From contig JBAZOD010000010.1 of NCBI GenBank assembly GCA_041648955.1, forward strand, positions 1 through 19,528: a stretch of DNA of 19,528 bases. The letters are read 5' to 3'. Shown here piece after piece: positions 7,736 to 15,428 of this stretch. A program made the position numbers and the translations under genes. The DNA comes from JBAZOD01 sp041648955. GTDB lineage: Bacteria; Patescibacteriota; Patescibacteriia; Patescibacteriales; JAQTRU01. Numbering within the stretch: the first letter of the stretch is position 1; each line of letters opens with the position of its first letter. Under the pieces are notes generated by a model that did no database searches, was not told the DNA's origin, and saw only the letters and a list, made by a program, of their open reading frames with translations.

Positions 7736-9244
7736 ATGAGTAATTTAAAAGGTAAAAGAATTCTTATTTTTCAACAAAGAGGGTGGGGCCGGCGGATCGG
7801 ACGTTTTTTGGCGGCTAAACTTTATAGCGAAGGATGTAAATTGGCCGCTTTAACCTTCAAAAATACAACTCATGAGCTTATTTTGAAGCAAGCGGATGCA
7901 AAATATGAGATGATAATTCCTAATGATCAAATAATGAGTCGGCCAAAGGATTATTTAAATGGAGATGTTTATTCCTTGGAAGAAATTTGTAATGAACTTG
8001 GGGTTGATTCTATTTGGCCGATTGTTTCTACTTTGAGAAACCATGTCAAATGCTATAAAGATAAATATTATTATAGTTTTCGGCAGAATGTCTCAGATGA
8101 AGAGATTATTGATTTCGTGATGGCCGTCTATAAATACATGAGGATATTTTTTGATGAATTTAAACCAGATATAGTGATTGTTCCAAGTTTTGTTTCCCTG
8201 CCTCATGTAATGTTCAATTTATACGCTAAGAAGAAAAATATTCCGATATTTGGCATTACCGATAGCAAAGTCAGCGGGCAATATGTGTTTACTTATGATT
8301 ATAACGAGGCAGCCGGTCCTCTGCACAAAAGAATTGAAGAATTAAATTCTGGAGCAGAAACTAAAAACAGGGAGAAGGCAAAAAAATATATAAAAGAGTT
8401 TAGAGAAAAATTTAAAAAACCGGATTATATGCCCGAAGTTGATTCTTCGGATTTGTCTTTTTTTAAAAAAATAAAAAAAGAATTATCGCCTTACGTTCAG
8501 ATAGCAAGATGGTATTTGCATAAGCAAATCAACGTGTTAGAGAGTACCGGCATAACCATAGATTATAGGCCCCCGAGAATTATTTTAAGAGATCATTATT
8601 CTCACAAGAAGTACAAAAAAAATATGGATAATTATAATTATTATCCGTTTGAAAAAATTGGAAAATTTATTTATTTTCCTCTGCAATTCCAGCCGGAAGC
8701 GACAATTGATGTTATTTCTCCGCGTTTCAGCAACCAGATTGAAACCGCTAGACAGGTGGCGATGTCTATGCCCGGTGACTATACACTAGTAGTAAAAGAG
8801 CATCCGGCAATGGTTGGTTTGCGTCCGCCCTCATATATAGAGAAAATTGCCAGGACTCCAAATGTAAAATTTATTGATTATAGAATTTCTAGCGAGAAAG
8901 TTTTAAAAAAAGCAGATCTAATAGTGTCTCCGAGCGGAACAACGATAGCCGAAGCCTCATTTCTTAACAAACCGGTTATTCAACTTGGAAATCTAGGCAC
9001 GACTCTTAGGCTTCCTAATGTATTTAAGCATACTGATATGACAACTCTGCCTCAGAAGATAAAAGAAGTTTTAAAAGTTGATTTACAGACGGAAGAGTAT
9101 GAGGGGATATTAGAAAATTATGTTGTCGCTGTTTTCGATGTTACTTTTGATTTTGATTATATGAAAGCCTGGGAAAAAGGAAAAGGAGATTTAGAAAAGT
9201 TATGGATTTTTTATAAGAAAGAGATAGAAAATAATTTATTATAA
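7736..9244 (+). CDS. Capsule-synthesis-like (PF05159-type) glycosyltransferase candidate
   Basis: A 502-residue soluble protein. The first strand is KRILIFQQRGWGRRIGRFLAA (7-27), followed by a mixed region with DIVIVPSFVSLPHVMFN and a C-terminal half that resembles capsule polysaccharide biosynthesis proteins (KpsC/KpsS/LipB, PF05159) and related Kdo-transferase-like GT-B enzymes. The matching motifs are YFPLQFQPEATIDV (313-326), VVKEHPAM with Glu355-His356-Pro357, and VSPSGTTIAEASFLNKPVIQ (397-416), the donor-binding pattern of this group. It starts 8 bases after the cytidylyltransferase gene, which suggests that it uses the CMP-activated acid made just upstream; this is inference. No transmembrane helix is visible. 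It could also be a non-catalytic surface carbohydrate biosynthesis protein of the same fold. Confidence 0.62.
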   Translation: MSNLKGKRILIFQQRGWGRRIGRFLAAKLYSEGCKLAALTFKNTTHELILKQADAKYEMIIPNDQIMSRPKDYLNGDVYSLEEICNELGVDSIWPIVSTLRNHVKCYKDKYYYSFRQNVSDEEIIDFVMAVYKYMRIFFDEFKPDIVIVPSFVSLPHVMFNLYAKKKNIPIFGITDSKVSGQYVFTYDYNEAAGPLHKRIEELNSGAETKNREKAKKYIKEFREKFKKPDYMPEVDSSDLSFFKKIKKELSPYVQIARWYLHKQINVLESTGITIDYRPPRIILRDHYSHKKYKKNMDNYNYYPFEKIGKFIYFPLQFQPEATIDVISPRFSNQIETARQVAMSMPGDYTLVVKEHPAMVGLRPPSYIEKIARTPNVKFIDYRISSEKVLKKADLIVSPSGTTIAEASFLNKPVIQLGNLGTTLRLPNVFKHTDMTTLPQKIKEVLKVDLQTEEYEGILENYVVAVFDVTFDFDYMKAWEKGKGDLEKLWIFYKKEIENNLL

Positions 9245-9248
9245 AATT

Positions 9249-11414
9249 ATGGTTTTAGACAAAAAATTTTTAGAAATCCTTTGTTGTCCGAAGCGTTATT
9301 GCCGCGGAGATTTAGAGGAAATATTAGAAAATGGGGAACCGATTTTAGTATGTAAAAATTGCGGAGATAAATATTCTATAAAAGGCGGTATTCCTATTTT
9401 GTTTCCTAATATTAAATATTCCACGGATGTTCATAGACGCCATTGGGATTTAGAAGAGAATGCTAAGAGTTATGCAAAAAAATATAATAATTATCTAAAA
9501 AAACAAGGATCGCCCTGGGGATTTTATACTCACATCTCGGAATTGGCCGTGGTGAAAAGATTAACAAAAAATATTGACTTAAAAGAGAAAGCAATACTTG
9601 ATGCTGGTTGCGGAAATGGAAGATTGCTTTCTTCTTATCCAGAGGCGAAAATTAAAATTGGTCTTGATACGTCATTAATATTACTTCAGGAAACCAAAAA
9701 GAGAGAACCGGATTTTTGGCTTGTTTGCGGACAGCTTGAGGATATGCCGTTTAAAGATTGTGTGGTCGATTTTTCTATTAGCATTAGGGTGTTGCAGCAT
9801 TTGCAGGTTCCTGAACATGCTTTTGCGGAGATGGCGAGAGTCACTAAACCCTCGGGTCACGTTGCTCTTGAGATATATAATAAGTTTAATTTGAAAGAGA
9901 TATATAAGAGATTAAGGATGTCGAGATTTGGGAAAAAATGGTGGCCATGGGGACTTGATTATGATCGCTATTATTCTTATCGAGAAATAGAAAAATGGTC
10001 TCGTGATAATTTTGTAAAACCGGTTAAATTCGCCGGTGCAGGCTGGGGGATAAATTTTTATTTTTTTGAATTGATTCAATTTCGCCGTTTTGCTCCTAAA
10101 TGGTTTCAGAAGGCAGTTTATGGATTTTTCCTCTTCATTGAAAATATCGTCAGTCTTTGGCCTTTTTTTTCTAAGACTATGGAAAAAATTTGTTTTATTG
10201 GCAGTATTCAGGGAAGAGCAAAGAAAGATTTTTTCGTCAAAAGAGTCGTGAAGAAGCTTAAAAAAGAGAAAGACAAAAAAGAAGTGGAAAAGTTTCAAAA
10301 AAAATTTGAAAACAGAAATTATTGTTTTGTTAGGGACGATTTTTACCATTTAAATCTCAGCATTGATTGGCTAAAAAAAGCGCAAGACTCAACCGTTGAC
10401 GCTGGCGTGAGTCGAGGATTTAATCTTATTCATGGCCCTAAGAGCAATAATGCCGGCTGGCAACCATCATACCCGGAAACTACCGGTTATATCATCCCGA
10501 CAATATTAAAAGCCGCCGAAATTTTTAAGGACAATGATTTAAAAAACAGGGCGAGGTTGATGGCGGATTGGGAATTATCAATAATGTTTCCCGACGGCGC
10601 TGTTCATGGTGGAAATATAGGCATGAAACCGAATAAAGCCATCTTTGATACCGGTCAGGTTATTAGGGGGTTGGTTGCGATTTATAAGGAAACAAAACAG
10701 GAAAAATATTTTGAAGCAGCTATTAAATCTTCAAATTGGATTTTGGATAATGAAAAGAATAGAGAGGGACGATGGGTTGATAATAATGCTAGTTGTGTTG
10801 ATTCAGAAACGACGACTTATAATATATATGCTATTGCCCCGGTTGTGGAGTTGGGAGTTATAAAAGACAATAAAGCTTTCATGGAGCTGGGAAGAAGAGT
10901 GGCTAGTTTTACTATTAGCAAGCAGAATGAGAAAGGTTGGTTTGAGGGGGCTAATTTTGAAAAATCCAAGAGCGCCCTCCTTCATACGATTGCTTATACT
11001 ATTGACGGCTTATGGGATATAGGGGTTTTTTTGAAAGAAGAAAAATTTATAGCTTCTGCTCAAAAATCCTTGGACGGAGTTTTATCACAAATGGATGAAA
11101 ACGGTTTTATTCCTGGCCTTCTTGATGAAAATTGGAACAAAGACGCCAATTGGGCTTGCTTGACTGGCATCGCTCAAATTGGGGTTAGTTGCTTGAAGGC
11201 CTACAAAAAAACAGGAGATATAAAATATTTGGAAGCGGCCGCAAAAGCTAAGACTTTTTTAAAAACCTGTCAGAATAATTATGATGAAAAGCATGGATAT
11301 TTGGGAGCGATGTGGGGTAGTTGGCCAATTTCTGGGGGATATGGGCAGAATGAAGCTTTAAATTGGGCAGTCAAGTATTTTGCGGATTTATTAATTGATT
11401 TTAAAAATATTTAA
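9249..11414 (+). CDS. Fusion: Trm112-like zinc finger + SAM methyltransferase + alpha/alpha-toroid domain
   Basis: A 721-residue multidomain protein. Residues 1-55 form a Trm112-like zinc-binding domain (Cys12/13, Cys18, Cys35, Cys38, ending GGIPILFPN). Residues about 95-320 are a class I methyltransferase with motif I AILDAGCGNGRLL (115-127), acidic Asp140 at the end of strand 2, and ISIRVLQHLQVPEHAFAEM (177-195). A lysine-rich linker (about 325-355) leads to a C-terminal region of roughly 45-50-residue repeats near 412, 466, 523, 579, 637 and 698. Each holds a helix pair and a D/E-x-G-x turn (MFPDGAV, REGRWVD, EKGWFEG, DENGFIPG, KHGYLGA), as in alpha/alpha-toroid (six-hairpin, AGE- or glycosidase-like) proteins. 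The repeats start with YPETTGYIIPT (408-418). Substrates are unknown; glycan methylation plus binding or isomerising or cleaving a sugar is a plausible guess. Confidence 0.8.
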   Translation: MVLDKKFLEILCCPKRYCRGDLEEILENGEPILVCKNCGDKYSIKGGIPILFPNIKYSTDVHRRHWDLEENAKSYAKKYNNYLKKQGSPWGFYTHISELAVVKRLTKNIDLKEKAILDAGCGNGRLLSSYPEAKIKIGLDTSLILLQETKKREPDFWLVCGQLEDMPFKDCVVDFSISIRVLQHLQVPEHAFAEMARVTKPSGHVALEIYNKFNLKEIYKRLRMSRFGKKWWPWGLDYDRYYSYREIEKWSRDNFVKPVKFAGAGWGINFYFFELIQFRRFAPKWFQKAVYGFFLFIENIVSLWPFFSKTMEKICFIGSIQGRAKKDFFVKRVVKKLKKEKDKKEVEKFQKKFENRNYCFVRDDFYHLNLSIDWLKKAQDSTVDAGVSRGFNLIHGPKSNNAGWQPSYPETTGYIIPTILKAAEIFKDNDLKNRARLMADWELSIMFPDGAVHGGNIGMKPNKAIFDTGQVIRGLVAIYKETKQEKYFEAAIKSSNWILDNEKNREGRWVDNNASCVDSETTTYNIYAIAPVVELGVIKDNKAFMELGRRVASFTISKQNEKGWFEGANFEKSKSALLHTIAYTIDGLWDIGVFLKEEKFIASAQKSLDGVLSQMDENGFIPGLLDENWNKDANWACLTGIAQIGVSCLKAYKKTGDIKYLEAAAKAKTFLKTCQNNYDEKHGYLGAMWGSWPISGGYGQNEALNWAVKYFADLLIDFKNI

Positions 11415-11425
11415 GTGTTTTCTTT

Positions 11426-12112
11426 ATGTATAAAAAACCATTAAAAAAATTACCAAAATTTCTTTTTAGCCTATATGCTAATCAATTAATAAAGTCTTAT
11501 CCTAATTATCAGCCGATTTTTAAAAATGGCAAGTTGATTATGGGCGGGGATAGGAATTGCCTCGACAGATGGGGGTTAATTAAAAAAGAGATTGACAGTT
11601 GCCAGGCTAATTCTGTTTTAGATATTGGTTGCGCTGAAGGTTTTTATGTCTTGCAATCAGCCAGAGAATGCGGTTGCGTCTCTTTGGGGGTAGATGCGGA
11701 TATAAGACGCCTAAGTATGGCTCAGAATCAAATCGCTTCTGAAAAAATTATGCCGGCTGGTTTTGTTTTAGCTGAGGTTGATAGCGAATTAATAAAGAAA
11801 CTTCCAGAATTTGATATAGTAATTTTTATGTCGGTGATGCATCACATGATGTATTCTTCAGGTGAAGAATATAGCCGCAGCATCCTGAAGGAAATTCGCA
11901 AGAAAGTGAAAAAAGCGATGATTTTCGAAATGGGACAGTCAAACGAATTGAAAAATAGATGGGCCAAACTTTTGCCCGACATGGGAGAAAACCCGCATGA
12001 ATGGATAAAAAACTTTATACTCTCCGCAGGTTTTTCTAAGGTTGAGAAAATAGGAGAAAGCGATTCTTACAGTAAAGACCAAAATAGAGCTATTTTTAGA
12101 GTGGAACCATAA
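11426..12112 (+). CDS. Class I SAM-dependent methyltransferase
   Basis: A 228-residue methyltransferase. Motif I is SVLDIGCAEGFYVLQSA (63-79), the acidic residue ending strand 2 lies in SLGVDADIRRL (around 91-101), and the post-II region IVIFMSVMHHMM precedes a Ser-rich loop. The end, GFSKVEKIGESDSYSKDQNRAIF, is the usual last-strand region with a short tail. The N-terminal 60 residues are basic and form a cap of about average size. The motif IGCAEGFY and the FMSVMHH segment recall glycan and small-molecule methyltransferases, but the acceptor is not visible. It lies 11 bases after the fusion gene and 13 before a kinase-like gene; a role in capping or decorating the glycan is inferred from context only. 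Confidence 0.8.
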   Translation: MYKKPLKKLPKFLFSLYANQLIKSYPNYQPIFKNGKLIMGGDRNCLDRWGLIKKEIDSCQANSVLDIGCAEGFYVLQSARECGCVSLGVDADIRRLSMAQNQIASEKIMPAGFVLAEVDSELIKKLPEFDIVIFMSVMHHMMYSSGEEYSRSILKEIRKKVKKAMIFEMGQSNELKNRWAKLLPDMGENPHEWIKNFILSAGFSKVEKIGESDSYSKDQNRAIFRVEP

Positions 12113-12125
12113 TAGATATTAATAT

Positions 12126-12878
12126 ATGCGCGATTCACAGACGGCAATTATAAGATTAAAAAGAAAGGTTTTAAAAATACCATTGTCTTTTTCTGCTTGC
12201 AAAGAAATAATAAGAGAGAAGAAAAATTTTCCCGAAGTTTTAAGAGATAGCCATTTTTCTAAATTTTTTTTAAAAGGGTGTTTTCTGGGAGGAATTATTT
12301 TGTGTAATCCCTACTTAAGACCGGCCAAAAGAGAGAGCGGAGACATTGATTTGATAAAAAAGTATTTTAAGATGTCTTTTAGAGATTTTCGCGATTGGGA
12401 AATAAAAAAAATAAAAGAAATTATAGAATATAAATATTTTTTGGATTTTGTTTTCGAAAATATTGCTGAAGATCAATCTTTTTGGTCTGATTATTTATTA
12501 CGGATTGGCATTCCATGCTCCTCATCTCACGGCGATTTTCATTTAGACAATATCCTTTTAAAAGATAATAATCTTTTTTTTATTGATTGGATAAGGTATA
12601 GGAAATTTTCCAGCCGATTATTCGATTTGATAGATTTTTATATCTTTTACAATAAAAATAGTTCTCAATCTTGGATGGATTTTTGGTTTGAGGAATTCCG
12701 ACTTGATCGGGAGATAATATATGATATAGAAATAGAAAAAAATTATTTTTTGGCCTATGCTGTCTGGAAAGTTTCGGAAGAACTGAAGACATTAGTTTTG
12801 AGGGGAAAGTTAAGCAAACAAAAACGCAAGAAATATATAAATTTTTTAAAAGAAATTAAAAATAATTTAAATGAGTAA
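12126..12878 (+). CDS. APH-fold small-molecule kinase, short N-lobe
   Basis: A 250-residue protein with the C-lobe of aminoglycoside/choline-type kinases: the catalytic loop HGDFHLDNILL (135-145) with Asp137 and Asn142, the metal-binding FFIDWIRY (151-158) with Asp154, and LFDLIDFYIFY (about 165-175). The N-lobe is small. VLKIPLS (15-21) may be the strand bearing the ATP-contacting lysine (Lys17), but the glycine-rich loop that normally precedes it has no room. An in-frame TAA at 12120-12122 prevents any upstream extension. The family phosphorylates hydroxyl groups of small molecules and, in surface-glycan clusters, often sugars. Phosphorylation of a glycan residue or lipid-linked sugar is inference. 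It could be a degraded kinase, although the C-lobe residues are intact. It overlaps the next gene by 8 bases (ATGAGTAA). Confidence 0.72.
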   Translation: MRDSQTAIIRLKRKVLKIPLSFSACKEIIREKKNFPEVLRDSHFSKFFLKGCFLGGIILCNPYLRPAKRESGDIDLIKKYFKMSFRDFRDWEIKKIKEIIEYKYFLDFVFENIAEDQSFWSDYLLRIGIPCSSSHGDFHLDNILLKDNNLFFIDWIRYRKFSSRLFDLIDFYIFYNKNSSQSWMDFWFEEFRLDREIIYDIEIEKNYFLAYAVWKVSEELKTLVLRGKLSKQKRKKYINFLKEIKNNLNE

Positions 12879-14082
12879 TAATTCCGGGAAAAGAATTTTG
12901 TGTCTTAGTTTTTGGACGCCGCCCGTAGTTCGGCCACAATCTATTCTAATTGGGAAAATGATTCCGGAATGGATGAAGCAGGGCCTAGAGCCGTTCATTG
13001 TTGCTTATGAACAATGCGGAGAATGGCAAATAGATGTTCCGATTTTTAGAATTCCGATTTTTTCTACTAATAGATATTTTAATCATATCTCTTTCCTTAG
13101 AGAAGTTTTAAAATATAGGTATTATAGAAAAATGGCAAAAAAAATTGAGAAATTTGCTATTGATAATAAGGTGGAGTTTATCTTTTCTTTTTCGAAGCCA
13201 ATGGATAGCAATATCATTGGGGCGATGCTAAAAAAACGTCTTAAGTTGCCATTCGTTTCTCATTTTAGTGATCCCTGGTTTGATGATCCTTATAAATCCC
13301 TTTCCAAATCAAGCGCTAAATATATTTATTTTCAAGAAAAATTTATAATAGAAAATTCCGAAAGAGTGCTTTTTACAAATAGTGTTGCTGAAAATTTAAT
13401 CATGAAAAAATTTCCTGAATCTTGGAAAAAGAAAGCGGATGTAATTCCCCATAATTATAATTTGGCCGATTATCCGGAAGTGGAAAAGCCGGATTCCGGC
13501 AAATTCGTTATCAGCTATATCGGCGCTTTTTATAAAAAAAGAAATCCTGAACTGTTATTTAAGGCGCTTTCCTCGGTCGTAAGCAAGCATCCTGAATTAA
13601 AATCGAAATTCGGTGTTAAATTGATCGGCGCAGCTAACGATTATGCTGGCTATAGCACAGAGAGCATAGAAAAAATTGCAGATATCTATAGTTTAAGAAA
13701 TAATATAGAGATAATTCCGCCAGTAAGCTATGAAGAGAGCTTAAAATACATGAAATTGTCCGATTGTCTGGTTGTAATTGATGCTGATATACCCGATAGT
13801 CCATTTTTACCATCAAAAGTTGTCGACTACGCCGGTAGCGGCAATGTTATTTTAGGTATAACTCCAGCCAATAGTCCTACCGCCAAATTTATAGAAGATT
13901 TAGGATGCAAGTCATTCAGCTATAATCAGTTTGACAAATTGTCAGAATATCTTGAAAAATTAATTTCTGGTGAAAAAAAGATAGATATAAATAAAGAAGT
14001 TTTGAATAAGTATAGTGTCAAGAACACAACCGCTAAATTAATAGAAATATTTCAACAGGTTATTAATGCTAAAATTAAATAA
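12871..14082 (+). CDS. GT4-type glycosyltransferase (GT-B fold)
   Basis: A 403-residue GT-B protein. The N-domain carries ILCLSFWTPPVVRPQS (9-24), a group of basic residues at 80-95, and FVSHFSDPWFDDPY (128-141), which is typical of GT4 relatives. The linker and C-domain start with FVISYIGAFYKKRNPELL (212-229), the UDP-sugar site region. This is followed by FGVKLIGAANDY (247-258), IIPPVSYEESLKYMKLSDC (281-299) and SPFLPSKVVDYAGSGNVILG (310-329), the last in the position of the donor-contacting helix. No membrane helix is visible, so it probably acts at the membrane surface on lipid-linked glycan. The donor and acceptor sugars cannot be read from sequence. It overlaps the kinase gene by 8 bases, and the HD gene follows after 12 bases. 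Confidence 0.82.
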   Translation: MSNNSGKRILCLSFWTPPVVRPQSILIGKMIPEWMKQGLEPFIVAYEQCGEWQIDVPIFRIPIFSTNRYFNHISFLREVLKYRYYRKMAKKIEKFAIDNKVEFIFSFSKPMDSNIIGAMLKKRLKLPFVSHFSDPWFDDPYKSLSKSSAKYIYFQEKFIIENSERVLFTNSVAENLIMKKFPESWKKKADVIPHNYNLADYPEVEKPDSGKFVISYIGAFYKKRNPELLFKALSSVVSKHPELKSKFGVKLIGAANDYAGYSTESIEKIADIYSLRNNIEIIPPVSYEESLKYMKLSDCLVVIDADIPDSPFLPSKVVDYAGSGNVILGITPANSPTAKFIEDLGCKSFSYNQFDKLSEYLEKLISGEKKIDINKEVLNKYSVKNTTAKLIEIFQQVINAKIK

Positions 14083-14094
14083 AACGCAAAAAAT

Positions 14095-15408
14095 ATGGAA
14101 AAAATTCCAGAAGTCTATGAAAAGTTAAAATCAGAAACTCCAGAGGCTATGGAAAAATTTTCTGGACAACTTTTTAAGAAAGAAGATATTTCGTTAGAAG
14201 AATTTAAATTTGAAAAACTTTTTGATAAATATGGAGAAAGTTTTCGAGCTGCTCTTGAAGAAATTTTAAATCTTTGGGATAGCAAAGAAAATAGAAAGAC
14301 GCTCGGGCATGATAAGACTCATATATCTTACGATTTATTTGAATATTTAGATTTATCAGAAGAATTGAAAAATAGCGAAAAATATATGGTTCTATTTGGC
14401 TCGCTTCTTCATGATTTTGGTCGTTATCCGGAATTGCTGTTAAAAGAACGATCTGGCGCCATGGATTTTGATAAGGCAAAGCAGATACAGCTTCACGCAG
14501 CCTTAAGTGGTTATTTGGCGGCCTTATTTGCGCGTAGATTTAAAGTGGAAGGCGAAGATGACCCTGATATCATTCAGGCTTCAGAAGCTTTTAATAGGAG
14601 AGTAATTGGCTCTGTATTATTACATGGCGGGAAGAACGAAGAACGTGATCCTGTTGCACATCATATTCAATCAATTGATCGCTTGGCCGGAATTTTGGGA
14701 ACCCGTGAATTTGTAAGAAATATAATTAATGACGGAGTGCAAAGAGGCGCGCCGGTTTATCCCGACGAACGATTGTCATATGATGAAACATTTCCCTTAT
14801 TTAATAATTTGCCGGCAAAGGAATTCGGCTCAGCCGATGACCCCCAAAAAAGCTGGACGAATATTCTTCATTATCTAGAAATGCCTATGCGGAATATGTT
14901 TCCGTTATCAACGGAAAGAGGCATGAAGCGTTCTAAGGAAATGAAGAGGGAATCTGGTATAATTTTAACGTTATTAAGCGGAGGAAAAAATTCTGAATTA
15001 TTTAGACAGATATTTGCCCCAGAATTGAATGAGCGTAAGGCTTATAAATTTCCCAAAACTAGACTTCCCGAAGATATTTGGGAGCAAATAAATAAAGGTT
15101 TGAGCGAAGAAGAAATATCCGCGATGGAACAATATGATAATCTAGATATAAACGCTTTGGTGGATAAAATGCTTGAACAGCAGGCGCCGGACATTTCTAG
15201 CGATGATAAAACAAAAGTACGTAATCTTTTATTGGATGTTTCCCCGGAGCATATTAAAGATGTTTTTGAAGCTGTTAAATATACTGTCGCTCGTCGGGAT
15301 TTAAACAAAAAAGAAGAGAGAGAATTTTTGCTTAAGAAAAAAGAGTCCGAGGATCCCCTTGTAAGTGAAATCGCAAATAAATTATTATCAAGCGAGTTGT
15401 TTAATTAG
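14095..15408 (+). CDS. HD-domain protein (probable metal-dependent phosphohydrolase)
   Basis: A 437-residue protein. Its central part fits an HD phosphohydrolase: His76 in HDKTHISYDLFEYL (72-85), the His106-Asp107 pair in GSLLHDFGRYPELLL (102-116), then LHAALSGYLAALF (133-145), SVLLHGGKN (173-181) with His177, and HIQSIDRLAGILG (190-202) with Asp195. Together these supply the H...HD...H...H...D metal-ligand pattern. Residues 1-65 are charged and helical with no clear match, and residues after about 210 are unrecognised. HD proteins hydrolyse nucleotides or cyclic dinucleotides, or act as phosphatases. No signal-output domain (GGDEF, RelA/SpoT) is visible. I do not recognise a specific family. 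Its place between a glycosyltransferase and UDP-GlcNAc 2-epimerase is odd, and could point to housekeeping, regulation or sugar-nucleotide turnover. Confidence 0.75.
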   Translation: MEKIPEVYEKLKSETPEAMEKFSGQLFKKEDISLEEFKFEKLFDKYGESFRAALEEILNLWDSKENRKTLGHDKTHISYDLFEYLDLSEELKNSEKYMVLFGSLLHDFGRYPELLLKERSGAMDFDKAKQIQLHAALSGYLAALFARRFKVEGEDDPDIIQASEAFNRRVIGSVLLHGGKNEERDPVAHHIQSIDRLAGILGTREFVRNIINDGVQRGAPVYPDERLSYDETFPLFNNLPAKEFGSADDPQKSWTNILHYLEMPMRNMFPLSTERGMKRSKEMKRESGIILTLLSGGKNSELFRQIFAPELNERKAYKFPKTRLPEDIWEQINKGLSEEEISAMEQYDNLDINALVDKMLEQQAPDISSDDKTKVRNLLLDVSPEHIKDVFEAVKYTVARRDLNKKEEREFLLKKKESEDPLVSEIANKLLSSELFN

Positions 15409-15428
15409 ATTTTATTAAAAAATATATT

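Noticed and set aside
9912..10349. 145-codon open frame on the - strand inside the fusion gene
   Set aside because: It lies antisense to the conserved methyltransferase/linker region of the 721-residue gene, has Lys/Phe-rich composition typical of reverse-strand shadow frames in AT-rich DNA, and has no recognisable motif.
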